This document shows, piece by piece, positions 11,414 to 22,458 of a stretch of 64,000 bases of DNA. A program made the translations under genes and the position numbers. The notes below the pieces were generated by a model that was not told the DNA's origin, did not search any database, and was given only the letters and a program-made list of their open reading frames with translations. The stretch lies in assembly GCA_036365455.1 (NCBI GenBank), contig JAWQUS010000026.1, forward strand, positions 10,124,001 to 10,188,000, written 5' to 3'. Origin of the DNA: Macrosoma leucophasiata. Its lineage: Eukaryota; Arthropoda; Insecta; Lepidoptera; Hedylidae. How positions within the stretch are numbered: the first letter of the stretch is position 1; the number at the start of each line of letters is the position of its first letter.

Positions 11414-11800
11414 AAAATGGAAGAGAAAAAAATGAAGGATCGTGGGAACCACAGAACTTACAAACTGTCTAAAGAACTGAGTATAAGACAAGCTGCAATG
11501 CGATACAATATGCCTAAAACTACTAAACATGACAAAACAGCTAAAAGGAAAAAAAAAAGAAAAACGTGAAGTCTAAAGAAAGAAAAGTAGAAACATTAAC
11601 TGATACATCTAACACAAACACAACAATTTGCGTAGTTTGCTTAGAGACACTGATGAAGACTGGATTCAGCGCTCATCCTGTCTTGGGTGGGCCACATGAA
11701 GCATTGCATATGCTTCATGTGGCCCACTCAAGACGTTCCAGAGACTGGAAATGGCTACATATGTGATCGATGCAGGCTATTCTGAAATCTCCGGTACTGG
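11414..11800 (+). pseudogene. Collapsed pogo-like transposase fossil
   Basis: A 50-codon frame from ATG at 11417 ends at TGA 11567-11569. It contains ELSIRQAAMRYNMPKTTKHD, a psq-type helix-turn-helix as at the N-terminus of pogo/Tigger-like transposases. A second frame (11566-11766) carries CVVCLE, and a third carries GYICDRC (about 11748-11770). These look like the split halves of the C-terminal zinc finger found in lepidopteran members. The DDE catalytic domain is absent. A 24-bp inverted repeat with one mismatch (11679-11731) sits between the finger halves. No function is expected. Confidence 0.55.
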
Positions 11801-12050
11801 GTGCCACTTTTTACTATTTATTTTTTTATTATCTAGGTTTGATTATTAATATTAACTATTTTACGGCGAAGTTGTGTTTTTTTTTAATTAAATTGATTTA
11901 TAACTTTGTTATCTACCGTAAATCGTAAATAAATAAAAACCTTAGGTGTCCGTCACTAGGGGACCCCCTATATATACGTCGTCTGTACATTCATACATGT
12001 GATGTAAGTAGGTAGTAATGTAACGCCTGAATTAACAACAACATTTTTTT
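11801..12050. other. No feature seen
   Basis: AT-rich DNA with no recognised element. A GTCCGTCACTAGGGGACC string may be the edge of an unidentified repeat. Confidence 0.35.
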
Positions 12051-12369
12051 ACTGTTGGTAGAGCTCCAGTGACGGAGCTCGCGGTTATAGGAATTTTATT
12101 TATGAATAAAATTATATTACCGCATTAGCTAATTTAAATATTGGGCTGAAATTATGATGATGATGATTAGCTAATTTACTTGCTGCAAGCTGAACACTAC
12201 CAAAATTCAGCCCTGCAGTTGCGGCACAGAGGCACAACTAGACCTGAGGAGTGGCAACGCTTCTTCATTGAAATCTGGTTTTTATGAAGATGTTTATAGG
12301 TATTCACACTATTCACTTACCATTTATGTGATCTGTATGCTTGTTTGCCACTTTATGGCATAATAACAC
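12051..12369 (+). repeat. Family A, old copy with small insert
   Basis: Diverged full-span copy. The first arm is normal (GTTGGTAGAGCTCCAGTGACGG), but 12092-12175 carries extra sequence including GGGCTGAAATTATGATGATG, a (TGA)n tail typical of a lepidopteran non-LTR 3' end. Family A sequence then resumes. Confidence 0.65.
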
Positions 12370-12815
12370 ATGATATAGTAGGTATGCTGTTATTTACTGA
12401 AACACCGAGGTTGTAAAACTCGTGATAAATCCTTTAAAGTTTTAATTTAATTGTTAACACCGATATTGCTTTGCTATCAAGATGTTTGGACGCTAATTTG
12501 AGTCCGAACTCGTTCCACTGGTTTAATTTAACTTCGCCAACTGTAATCAATTACAATGCGATTCCGAAAGTGAACAACAGATGGCGTTGTTATTGTTAAT
12601 TCGTACGCGTAGGTGATTCGTTCTAATGGATTTCATTTCTTGGATTCATTTTATCATAATGATTTTTTTAATGTTTTACGACAATTACAGACAAATCTAA
12701 TAAAAACATGACCCATAACAATCTAATGAAAACAAATTAAATCTTCACGGTCAGTCACTTACGGTGTTCGTAGAGAGCGAATATCTACTCTGGGTCAGAA
12801 AATACAGTAGGTATT
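12370..12815. other. No feature seen
   Basis: Unique-looking AT-rich DNA. I recognise neither gene nor repeat. Confidence 0.4.
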
Positions 12816-13545
12816 ATGTATGTATCTTCACGCCAGGTCTCTAACGGGGTAGGCAGAGAGTGTAGAGCGCCAGACATCCCGGTTCTGACAAACCTCTCGT
12901 GCCTCGTCTACCTTCATCATTCTCTTCATACATGCACGCCGATTCCTAAGACTTTTGACCCCACCATCAGACAGAACTCGACCTATTTGGTCATGGTAGG
13001 TCAGCCTTGGTCTTCCTGGGCCTCTGCAACCATCCACATTCGCATTGTATATCTGTTTAGTCATTCGCTCATTCGACATTCTTTCTATATGCCCGAACCA
13101 TCGGAGCATGCCTTTTTTCATTTTTACACCGATACTATCATTCACACAAAGTCTCTTTCTTACATCTTCATTTCTAACGCGATCGGTGAGTGATACACCG
13201 CAGATCTTGCGCAAAGATCTCATCTCGACCGCGTTCAACTTACTTTCATGCTCTTTCCTGCATACCCAGCTCTCGCTTCCATATAAAAGCGTTGGAGTAA
13301 GCACAGCATTATGTACGGCTAGTCGAGCCCGCTGGCTGAGATGTTTAGATTCTAGCAGCTTACCCAACGCTCCATTCACGCAATTCCCAGCAAGCACTCT
13401 TCTTTCTATGTCAGTGGTGTACCTACCATCCTTGCTAAAAGCACATCCAAGATATACAATTTCATCAACCTGTTCTAACACTGCATCATCTACTATTACC
13501 CTTGCATTTGTTCTCTGTTCATCTCTTATTATGTTTTTAATAAAT
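12816..13545 (-). pseudogene. Non-LTR retrotransposon, C-terminal fragment (family X)
   Basis: The minus strand encodes about 235 open residues ending at the TGA at 12828-12830. The start shown is a truncation point, not a real start codon. Motifs in order are YLGCAFSKDGR, LLYGSESWVC, RKICGVSLTDRVRN, RWFGHIERM and GPGRPRLTYHDQ. These belong to the region downstream of the reverse-transcriptase domain in non-LTR elements; no RT motifs remain. The 3' end is GTGAAGATACATAC repeats. It is nearly identical to 58836-59275 over the shared 425 bases. The clade is not assigned; RTE-like is one possibility. Confidence 0.75.
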
Positions 13546-13608
13546 TTACAAAACAGGAAATATATTAGAGGATTAACAAATAATGTCCAAACCTAGCTCG
13601 ATCTATCT

Positions 13609-13702
13609 CCACCAACCCGCATCGGAGCAGCGTGGTGGAGTAAGCTCCAGGCCTCCTCCCAAAAAGGGAGAGACTCGAGCCAAGCAGTGGGACGTAGCTA
13701 TC
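13609..13702 (+). repeat. GCAGTGGGAC-type repeat, 3' fragment
   Basis: Contains GGAGCAGCGTGGTGGAGTAA and AAGCAGTGGGACGTAG. These match, in opposite orientation, the fuller copies at 31665-32010 and 49373-49735. Confidence 0.7.
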
Positions 13703-13713
13703 CCTACTAATAT

Positions 13714-13880
13714 TATAAATGCGAAAGTAATTCTGTCTGTCTGTCTGTTACCTTTTCAAGTCCAAACGACTGAACCGATTTTAATGAAATTTGGTACAGA
13801 GATAGAGCTGACTTCGAGAAAGAACATACTTAGTTATTTATAAAACGACATCCATGCGGGCGAAGCCGCATTCAACAGAT
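13714..13880 (+). mobile_element. Helitron-like non-autonomous element
   Basis: It starts CTACTAATATTATAAATGCG, continues with a (TCTG)n stretch and GACTGAACCGATTTTAATG, and ends in CATGCGGGCGAAGCCGCA. The terminal CTAG is lost. Confidence 0.7.
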
Positions 13881-13896
13881 AATTTAGAATATTTTT

Positions 13897-14156
13897 CTGG
13901 GAGTAGAGCTCCAGTGTCGGAGCATAATAGCATAGACACCACCGCATTACCTAATCTATCTGTCGCCAAATGCTATTGTTCCGCACTAAAGTTTTCCGGT
14001 AAGATAGTATTGTATGTTCACATAATAGATAACTCTCACAGAGCCAAATTAGGGCTCAAGGGTGGAACGCACTTGCCTTTTTATCAACCGATTTTGTGTA
14101 AATGTCTTTAATCTGCAGTCACCTACCATTCATGTGAACTGCATGCTTGTATATAA
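13897..14156 (+). repeat. Family A, old copy
   Basis: A full-span but heavily substituted copy. It keeps CACCACCGCATTACCTAATC and GTGAACTGCATGCTTG. It follows the Helitron-like element by 16 bases. Confidence 0.75.
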
Positions 14157-15200
14157 CAGAGCGATACAAATATATTTTCTATATAAAATCAATAAATTTG
14201 AAATAGGAGCAATCTTTTTACAGCAGCATCATTTTATCAACAGCTTTATTAGGACAACCGTTTAGTGACGCAGCAAAATCATTATTAAGTATTATATCAT
14301 TACATAAATAGGTGTCTTTCTCAATGAATAAGTGTATATTGTAGATTAGGATATGATGGGTCTGACATATCCTCCAGTGGATAAAGGCCTCCAAATAAAT
14401 TTAGATATAAAAAGAAAAAATATATATACCTACATATATATCTTTTTCCTTGCATCTCGATATTAGGAGCAAGTCTATTAGTATTTCCCAACTAGATAAT
14501 GATGGGCTTAATTTGTTCAACTATCGAATTGATATCTCAATGCATTCGGATGCTATTAGATATCTAATCGGCTAATCAAAATATATCGTAGCTACTCGAT
14601 TTGGGTTCGATTCACAGATAATTCTCTTAGGTAAATGCTCGCCGTATGAATGTATGATATTATCAAGTTACATGAGACACATATACCTATATTAAGTTAT
14701 CTACTCCTTGTTTTTAAGGTTCCATAGCCTACGAGGAACCTTTGGGTATAGTTTCGCCATGTCCGTCCAGGGGCAGACCTCCTGCTAAATTGTAATTTGG
14801 CGTGAATATACATATTATTACCTATGCAGAGGAAGTGGAGATATAAAATTTTGAAAAATATTTTTTATTGTATCTCCAACACGTAAAGGTAAAGAAATTT
14901 TTTTCACGCGCATTCCTTCGTTGATTAGTTATATAGTTAAAATTTTTGGAAAATATTTAGCTTTAAAGTGCGAATTTTTATTAGAGTCGAGTGTCCTCCT
15001 CTCTAGCAGCTAAAACGGTGGTAATAAAACACAAGAACTTTAATTGTAATAATAGTCGATCAACTTAAAACATAAACTTGGAAAACGGAACACAATATTG
15101 TGGGTGTCTCGCATACACAATGTTGGGAAGACGTCATTGTAGCTACATAATATATAGTACCGATAAAAATAAGACATACCTACATTTTATCGAAAACTTT
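14157..15200. other. AT-rich DNA, nothing assigned
   Basis: Mostly low-complexity A/T sequence. At 14717-14775 a GGTTCCATAGCC to GCCATGTCCGTCC stretch resembles a common insect interspersed repeat, but it is too short to classify. Confidence 0.4.
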
Positions 15201-15275
15201 GACTTCGGGCCGGATTTGAATCCGCACCCACGGGATCACTTGCCCAGTCGCTCTACCTACTAAGCTACCGAAGTC
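15201..15275 (-). repeat. tRNA-like sequence (SINE head)
   Basis: On the minus strand, ACTTCGG pairs perfectly with the terminal CCGAAGT. A-box TAGCTTAGTAGG and B-box GGATTCAAATCC are present. The anticodon loop lacks the invariant U33 and the stem has mismatches, so it is unlikely to be a functional tRNA. Confidence 0.55.
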
Positions 15276-15619
15276 TCGAAGTCAATTTTCTATTTCCGTT
15301 ATTGGCCTTAGATATCTATTTAGTCCAATACCTAATCAAAATCTTAATTAAGAGAATAATAAGTAGTAGGTATACATGTTTAGCGAGTTTTTAAGATGCG
15401 ATAAACTTATGGACTGTAATGATAATAGTGCAATATCACGCCAGAATGATTGTAGGTAAATATAAGGCAAAGTCCACGCGCGCCTCTCGCTTGTGTATTT
15501 GCGCATTACAAATGGATTGTGTTTCACCAAGTGAGTCCGATTAAACATGCTAACGATCCTCAAAATGCGAACGATCTCTGCTGCCTTTTGTCGTGGGATT
15601 TTAGCTCTCTTGCTATTTT

Positions 15620-15850
15620 ACTGGTGTTAGAGCTCTAGTGATGGAGCAGGCACCACCACGCGTCTCCTATGAACCGCGGAGGGTCTCATCTGGACCACTT
15701 TTAGAATCACTGGCCTAGAGCGTGAACGTGTAATCTGGCATAGAGTTATAACAATGTGGACTTCGGGACTGGCAACGCATCTACATTGAAATCTCTCGTT
15801 TTTGTGTACCTATATTATTATGTTTATAGGCTACTGTATTCATTCACTTA
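15620..15850 (+). repeat. Family A, old copy carrying a hAT scrap
   Basis: It starts ACTGGTGTTAGAGCTCTAGTG and ends near GGCTACTGTATTCATTCACTT. Positions 15656-15706 do not fit the family; they read, on the minus strand, CAGTGATTCTAAAAGTGGTC, a typical hAT-type terminus. Confidence 0.55.
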
Positions 15851-15903
15851 GAGACCCCTAACACTAGCGTCTCTCGAGTGTCGTCGTCTTGCCGGCGCTT
15901 ACG

Positions 15904-15927
15904 CAGCGTCGCGTCGACGCGACGCTG
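15904..15927. other. Perfect 24-bp GC-rich palindrome
   Basis: Both strands read the same 24 bases centred on GTCGAC, built from the pentamers GCGTC and GACGC. The surrounding 15865-15990 is unusually GC-rich for this region. No gene was identified here. Confidence 0.8.
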
Positions 15928-16113
15928 TCTGGCGCGACGTCAGCGCTCTTCCACTGCCGAACGCCGGCAATTTTTCGCAGCGCCGGCTAGTGTCGGTCTA
16001 TCATCAATATATTATACTGTCTGTCTCTATAAACAAAAAAATATTGATTATAGTGTTAACTGCTTACGGAAGAAAACTACTGGAACCTCTCAAATTTTTA
16101 TTACAATAGGTAC

Positions 16114-16399
16114 ATTTTTTTTTTATGTGATGGAAGTGGCAAACAAGCTTGCAGCTCACATTGATGTTAAGTGATGACTGCAGCCTATAGACACCCACAC
16201 AAAGACCAAGATCAAAATGCAGATGCGTTATCACTCCTGAAGCCTAAGGTGTTATGCCTCTGTGTCGGAAATTACAGGGCCGTACATTACCACCTGACCG
16301 AAACACCATAGTGCTGAACACTACCATTTAGCGGAAAGTATATTGAAATGCGGTGGTGCCTACGCTCGCGAGCTCCGTCACTGGAGCTCTACAATCAGT
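16114..16399 (-). repeat. Family A, near-complete copy
   Basis: Minus copy from the T-run at 16114 to CTACAATCAGT. A few substitutions, full length. Confidence 0.85.
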
Positions 16400-16556
16400 A
16401 AGAAAATAAAAATATAAACAATAGTAAAGTTTTTTTTGTGTCACGTCACGTCTCGAGACGTTCTCGTTCGCTTACACGTTACTTAAATACACTCACATAC
16501 GCCTTTGCACACGTTGCTGATATACACAATCAGCAAGGTGCGCGTAATGCCCATTT

Positions 16557-16797
16557 CAGGGGTGCGACCGCCTATCGACATTGCTACTGTCGTTGTCATT
16601 GCTGTCAAATTTTCATGTCGATTTTTACTTTAACTAAATAACAATAATCGAAATAATCTACCGTTATCGCTTGTTTCTCACCTACGAAAGCAAGAAAAAC
16701 AATCAGATTATCACTACTGCTTTAATAGGAGCTACAAATCGACATGAAAATTTGACAGCAATGACAACGACAATAGCAATGTCGATAGGAGGCCGCA
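16557..16797 (+). mobile_element. Long-TIR MITE, copy 2
   Basis: Same family as 6962-7208 but in the opposite orientation. Arms of about 60 bp begin GGGGTGCGACCGCCTATCG and end in the complement with small changes (GATAGGAGGCCGCACC). Internal CTACCGTTATCGCTTGTTTC matches the first copy inverted. Confidence 0.75.
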
Positions 16798-17259
16798 CCG
16801 CACAGTTAGGTAATTCTAAAGCTATTTGTTCGATTTAAAAATTCAAATATAAAAACGTTTGCAATTATTTGAGATTGAGATCTAAGATTTTATCTCGAAA
16901 ATTCAATTTAACGTATTAACATTCGGGCACCGCTTCGACTGTACGCCAAGAAAAAAAGAACGATTGAACTCAACCAATCAACCTCGGAAATGCAAATAAA
17001 AAGCCCAAGGATATTACAAAACCAGGGAAGTTCAATTTGGAAATTGGAGTGTACCTTTACCTATTTTTGAATGAAGGGTTTCTCTTGATTTCATCTATGA
17101 TCATTCATATAGGTACCTACTTCTCTACTACAACCTACTGAATTAGGTAATGTGGATATTTATTGCCATGCTAACCCATAAAATAAGTAGTTAGGTATAT
17201 AATAGGAATAGTTTACAATTGTTCTTTTTTTAATTTTTCGGAATAACACGTGCGAGTGA
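16798..17259. other. No feature seen
   Basis: AT-rich DNA with no recognised gene, RNA or repeat. Confidence 0.4.
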
Positions 17260-17546
17260 TTTTTTTTTATGTAATAAAAGTGGCAAACAAGCGTGCAGTT
17301 CACATTGATGTTAAGTGATAATTGCAGCCTATAGACATCCACACAATGACCAGAGGTCAAAATGCAGATGCGCTGCCACTCCTGAGGCATTAGGTTTTAT
17401 GCCTCTGTGCCGGAAATTACAGAGCCGTACATTACCACCTGACCGGAACACGATAGTGCTGAACACTACCATTTAGCGGCAAGTATATAAGGTAATGCGC
17501 TGGTGCCTAAGCCCGCGAACACCGTCACTGGAGCTCTACCACCAGT
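17260..17546 (-). repeat. Family A, near-complete copy
   Basis: Full-length minus copy with a clear T-run and the terminal CTACCACCAGT. Confidence 0.85.
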
Positions 17547-17596
17547 AAAAATTTAGAAATGATATAATGTAGTACTGAAATGGAAAGAAAAAAATT

Positions 17597-17663
17597 ACTT
17601 CGGGCAGGGATCGAACCTGAGACCTCGGGATAACCAGTCCCAGCAGCTTTACAGTTAGTTTAA
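17597..17663 (-). repeat. tRNA-like SINE head, second copy
   Basis: Reverse-strand relative of 10319-10390. It shares ACTGGTTATCCCGAGG and a B-box AGGTTCGATCCC with CCGAAGTAA following. The A-box end is degraded. Confidence 0.5.
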
Positions 17664-19984
17664 AGTGAACATTTCAAACAGAATATACTTAATAATTATA
17701 GGTTTGTTTTCCTTTAAATTAAAACAATTGACAAATAATAAAAAAAAATAACTAGTTATTTTTCATTTTGCTTAATATTAAAAGTACAGTGGAATTAGTG
17801 ATAGTGTAGAGATTGGCGCCAAAATTAGGGATGTGATCATGACTACCTGCTTTGGTACCGCATAACTAGGGTTGCCAATAAATAAAGTAAATACATATAT
17901 TTGTGAGAAATTGAATAAACATTAGAACATACCTAACAGTATTATATTGCGTCAAACATTTAAATTTGCATATAGCAGAGCTTTTCGAATATTGTCCGTG
18001 AAAGAAAAGGGAGCATTTTATATGGTGGCGAAGAAAACAGCCGTATGCTGAGAAGTTGGTAGTTAGGTAAAGTTGAGATTTGTTTGACGAAGATTTCCAC
18101 GGGACTAGGTAATGTCCTCTAAGAATGTGTTATATGTGTATATGTGTGTGCTATAGTTGCTGTTGTTTTAGCTGGAAGTTCCCTTCAACTAAGCTGTCGT
18201 TATCATAAAAAAATCTTAATTACGCATTCGTACGACCTTGCCGTGATTTGAGCAGTGCTTGCCACGCAATTCTCGACTATTTGTAACGGTAATAAAGTAC
18301 TATTGTACGTGGAGACCGAGATATCTCGTTATCACTCCCTGAAATGTTAAATATTACAGTTGATGTAATCGCGCATCGAATCCAATTATACGTCAGCGAA
18401 TCACGATAAGCTAAAAGATGAGCTACGTTTATATAAACATAACTAACATTATTAGCGGCAGATAGCGATGGATAAGGTAGTAATGCTGTAGATACTGGCT
18501 CCTATACTTAAGTATGTTAGTGCCTAAAATAGTAAACATAATTTAAGGTGAAACAAGTGGTGTTTGTGCCAAATCGGGTGGTGTTTATGCCAAAACAGGT
18601 GCCTAATTGGAATTAGGTTGTTAACATTTTGAATCACACATTTTGGCTATTGTAAAGATAATGACTCGAATGTTGTTTACGATGTCGAGTAATTGGGGGT
18701 ATAAATGGGCTTGTCAATGGTAAGAGGGGATCAGTTGAATTGTGGTCGTCACCAATCCTTCATCTGTGGTCGTCACCTTGGGATGAAGTGCGGTTAGTGC
18801 TAGTTCGGTTCTTTACAGTATTTAAATGTTGAAGAGCCCAAAGTATATATTTGCTTATCTACACATATAAGTCATATTATACCATGATGAGTTTCCTGAT
18901 CAAAGTATGCAACAGCGGCATATTAAATACAAGATGCACAAGTTGTAAATTAATCAGATTAAGAAATATCGATAGCTTCAGTTTATCATGAACAAGTTTC
19001 GCCAAAGAACTTGGTTCAGTCAATATCGGGCAGTAGCGAAAGAATTTAGACTTTTTGAATTAAATTGTTCGAGCAGTTCATTGTTAAAGTATTAAAATTG
19101 AAAAATATTTCAACTTTCTCGATTTTAGGATTTTTGTTCCTTGAGGAAGATTTTTCAGTTGTCACGATTCATACGCATTTGAAATTTGTAAAATTGATTG
19201 ATTTAAACCTCGTACCATATTTATGTATATCGCCACCACCCACAAAATGTAGGTATAAGGCTCTATAAAGCGTTACGCACCTGGTTTCCGTTTGGTTGCC
19301 CAACCAATTTGGCGGCGTGACCAACTCGGATGTGGGCACACAATGTTACTGGTCGCGTCGCCACACTGGTTGCGTGACCACTAATTACTATAGCACTGTA
19401 TGGTGTCTTACTCAGCAGCCAGTCCGGACATCACGGTGGAGGGGATATAGGACAAAATTAGAAAAACCAAAAGCGAGATTTGACAGATAGACGAGATCGA
19501 TAGATAGACAGTGGTTGATGTGTATAGGACGCTTTACATTGCAAACAGAGATTGTAAAATCGTTGATTAAGCGAATGTATATCGAGCATTGTATGTTTTT
19601 AAAGTGTCATTATGAATGAGTTACAGAACATTTCTAAATACATTTGAATGTTAGCGTCTCGATGTAATCTGGGCGGGTCGTACGAGCTCTCCTGTCAATT
19701 AAGCTGACCCGAGTCCAACTAAACGCCATTATTCAACTACAGCCTACCTATAGCCACATACGATCGCAGTCTTGATAAATGCAGTCTCGATGCTTGTTTA
19801 ATTAAGGCGTGGACATAATTAAGAGGATACCGCGATTTTCTTGCGTGTAATAGACGTTTGGTACTCGAATCATAAATGTGTTTTATTGTGAATTCGTTCC
19901 ATATTTACACCTTGTAATGTAAAATGTTGTAAAATTGATTTAATTTATTATTTCTTGAGAGTGTTTGTATCGATTTTTAAAGCT
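17664..19984. other. Long stretch with nothing assigned
   Basis: Over 2 kb without a recognisable repeat. At 19275-19400 there is a local cluster of TTGGTTGC, GCGTGACCAAC and GTTGCGTGACCACTAAT strings that could be a decayed inverted repeat. Open frames here are short and motif-free. Confidence 0.4.
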
Positions 19985-20104
19985 TACGCCACCTGTGGCA
20001 ACGTATCTTTATTGAAGTCTGGGTATTGTAAAGATGTATAAAGACTACAGTAATTATTCACTTAACAACAACAAGCATATGATTGCCACTTCACCACAAA
20101 AAAA
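19985..20104 (+). repeat. Family A, old 3' fragment
   Basis: It keeps GTGGCAACGTATCTTTATTG and the CACTTAAC block before an A-run, but is strongly diverged. Confidence 0.55.
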
Positions 20105-21472
20105 TATTGTTATATTCAAATGTATAAAATAACTTTAAGGCAATGGAAATTTTGCTACTTCTTAAACTTGTCCCGAAACAAAGTCATTAATACAAGTTGA
20201 TTTTTGAGATCTGGGAAATACCTTACTCCTACTTTTACTGTGGTTGCGTCTTTATAAGTCTCATTCCAGGACGCTACATAACTAACGATTAAAAATTTAT
20301 TGTAAATATTTGAATATTACATTAACCGCATTCTTATATTACCTACTCATTTCGTTAGAAGAACATCTCTCTATGAACAGTTTAACCCCAAATCTATCTG
20401 TAACGACGTGATTGAATAACAAACCCTCCGCCTAGGATATGACAGCTGGATTATTAATTTTGCTGCCCAAAAATGATCCAGCATTTTGCGGCTTAGTCTG
20501 CGCTTGATCCTTATTAGCGGGCCGAGTAATGATAGATGACAGTGACGCGGCGTTTTCTTGTTGTAAGCGCCGCGATGTGTGCGTACCTCTACTTAAAAGC
20601 CAACTATCCACCATTTCTTATTTGTGTGCGAGTAACTTATGCATATACAATTGTGTACACTTCAATATTGTAATTAATACTCTTAATTGTCTCACTATCT
20701 CTTGTCGATTATCGATAGCAGTAGGTGTATGATACTAAATTGTGGGTGAGGAAGTGAGTTTCGGTGTCTGTCATTTCAACCGGTGACATATTTCATTAAC
20801 CAGTATCTCTGATCTCTGATATTTATAAATGGGAAAGCTATAAATGCTACAATTATAGTGTAGTGACTATAGGGGTGTAGTCACAGCCGGCTGCATAGTT
20901 TCATGTGCTTGATGCTAATTGTACCTTTTAATTGTATACAGCAGTAACCAAATTACTAAAATATACGTTCTATAGCGTATATTCTGACTGTCCGGTAAGT
21001 CCATCGGCGTGTATGATCACTCGTGATCTGTCTGTCTATTCCTCTATCACAGTCGATTTTCTCCGAAAGTACTCGACCGATTGAGTAAAAATTTGGTACA
21101 CACATGTAAATCAGTGACCCAAACATGAATTTAACCACTTTGAAAGGAGAAGGGAAGAGGCCACTTTTGGGGAATAAATTTGGTAATAAAAAGTTTTTTA
21201 AACTTTATTGTATGACATATCGTGCAGCAGGCCATAGGTATTGCAAGAAAAACAAACATGTACCTACTTATACTTAAATATTTTACCTATATTTTTTACA
21301 AGAAAATTGACCAAAATCGACTCCTCACCTTGACAATCGAAACAACTGGTCATAGTATTTAAAAAAGTAAACCAAACCAGTTAGTAAGTACCTAAATCGT
21401 TCTTTACATATTACCTTTAGGATATAGACTACAGGAAAATCTATAAGAAGTTTAAGTTAAGAGAAGAGTTTT
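20105..21472. other. Mostly unassigned; weak Helitron-like stretch
   Basis: Positions 20430-20620 are balanced in composition and may be unique DNA. Positions 21030-21120 (TCTGTCTGTCTATTCC, then CTCGACCGATTGAGT and TTGGTACACACATGTAAATC) resemble an interspersed Helitron-like family. No gene called. Confidence 0.4.
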
Positions 21473-21760
21473 ACTGGTGGTAGAGCTCCAGTGACGGAGC
21501 TCGCGGGCGTAGGCACCACCGCATTACCTAATATACTTGCCGCTAAATGGTAGTGTTCAACACTATCGTGTTCCGGTCAGGTGGTAATGTACGGCCCTGT
21601 AATTTCCGGCACAGAGGCATAAGACCTTAGGCCTCAGGAGTGGTAACGCATCTGCATTTTGACCTTGGTCTTTGTGTGGGTGTCTATAGGCTGCAGTCAT
21701 CACTTAACATCAATGTGAACTGCATGCTTGTTTACCACTTCCATTACATAAAAATAAAAA
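21473..21760 (+). repeat. Family A, reference full-length copy
   Basis: I use this copy to define the family. It starts ACTGGTGGTAGAGCTCCAGTG. Blocks in order are GGCACCACCGCATTACC, CTTGCCGCTAAATGGTAGTG, CACTATCGTGTTCCGGTCAG, GTAATTTCCGGCACAGAGG, GGCCTCAGGAGTGGTAACGC, TCTGCATTTTGACCTTGG, CTATAGGCTGCAGTCATCAC and GAACTGCATGCTTGTTTACC, then an A-rich tail. It is about 285 bp and non-coding. The first 45 bases can fold, GGTGGT with ACCACC around GAGCTCC/GGAGCTC. Some 30 copies in both orientations with A-tails and frequent 5' truncation suggest a SINE or a non-LTR 3' derivative. No clear Pol III B-box is seen, so the class is open. Confidence 0.85.
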
Positions 21761-21964
21761 AGTTGATATTTATTATACCAACGTATCCCTATGAACAGTC
21801 CGACTCGAACTTGGCCGCTTTTTTTGTTAATTGGTTTACCATTGGCACTGTCACTGCTTGGAAACGTGCCAGATTAATGTCAATAAACTCTCTCTTTGTT
21901 ACGTGGGACCCGAGAGCATAATCTTGCAAAACTAGCAAATCGTGGATGTTATCCATAATTCAAC
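21761..21964. other. No feature seen
   Basis: Short unassigned interval between Family A and an interrupted SINE-1. Confidence 0.35.
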
Positions 21965-22193
21965 ATAACTGCACGCCTATGTTCCCCGAAGGGTAGGTGG
22001 AGGTAAATGCATGTATTCAAGCACACATGCAACATCCACGATTCGCCGGTTACGTTTTTGGCCGAACAGGTGGCGAGCCTGTTGACATCTCCGGGCATAT
22101 TACCAATCTGCGAGGTGCTGGAAAACTTCCAGACAATGGGAAAATCCCAATAAAACCAGAGATAAAGGATTTCACACTGTTATCTGGTGGTAG
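21965..22193 (-). repeat. SINE-1, 3' part (interrupted)
   Basis: Body and 3' end of a minus-strand SINE-1. It stops at CACTGTTAT, where Family A has inserted; the head continues at 22459. Confidence 0.85.
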
Positions 22194-22458
22194 AGCTCCA
22201 GCGACGGAGCTCGCGGGCGTAGGCACTACCGCTTTACCTTATATACTTGCCGCTAAATGGTAGCGGTCAGCACTATCGTGTTCCGGTCAGGTGGTAATGT
22301 ACGGCTCTGTAATTTCCGTCACAGACTTTAAGCCTCAGGAGTGGTAACGCATCTGCTTTTTGACCTTGGTCTTCGTGTGGGTGTCTATAGGCTGCAGTCA
22401 TCACTTAACATCATTGTGAACTGCATGCATGTTTGCCACTTTAATTACATAAAAAAAA
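22194..22458 (+). repeat. Family A copy nested in SINE-1
   Basis: It starts CTGGTGGTAGAGCTCCAGCG and ends in an A-run. The SINE sequence on either side rejoins cleanly against the intact copy at 5140-5450, so this insertion is younger than the SINE. Confidence 0.85.

Noticed and set aside
12816..13596. Plus-strand frames of 125 and 183 codons (12816-13193, 13045-13596).
   Set aside because: They are antisense to the non-LTR family X frame, which has clear protein motifs; the same shadow appears at 58788-59322 on the minus strand.
15201..15275. Calling this a functional tRNA gene.
   Set aside because: The acceptor stem is good, but the anticodon loop lacks U33 and the anticodon and T stems are mismatched.
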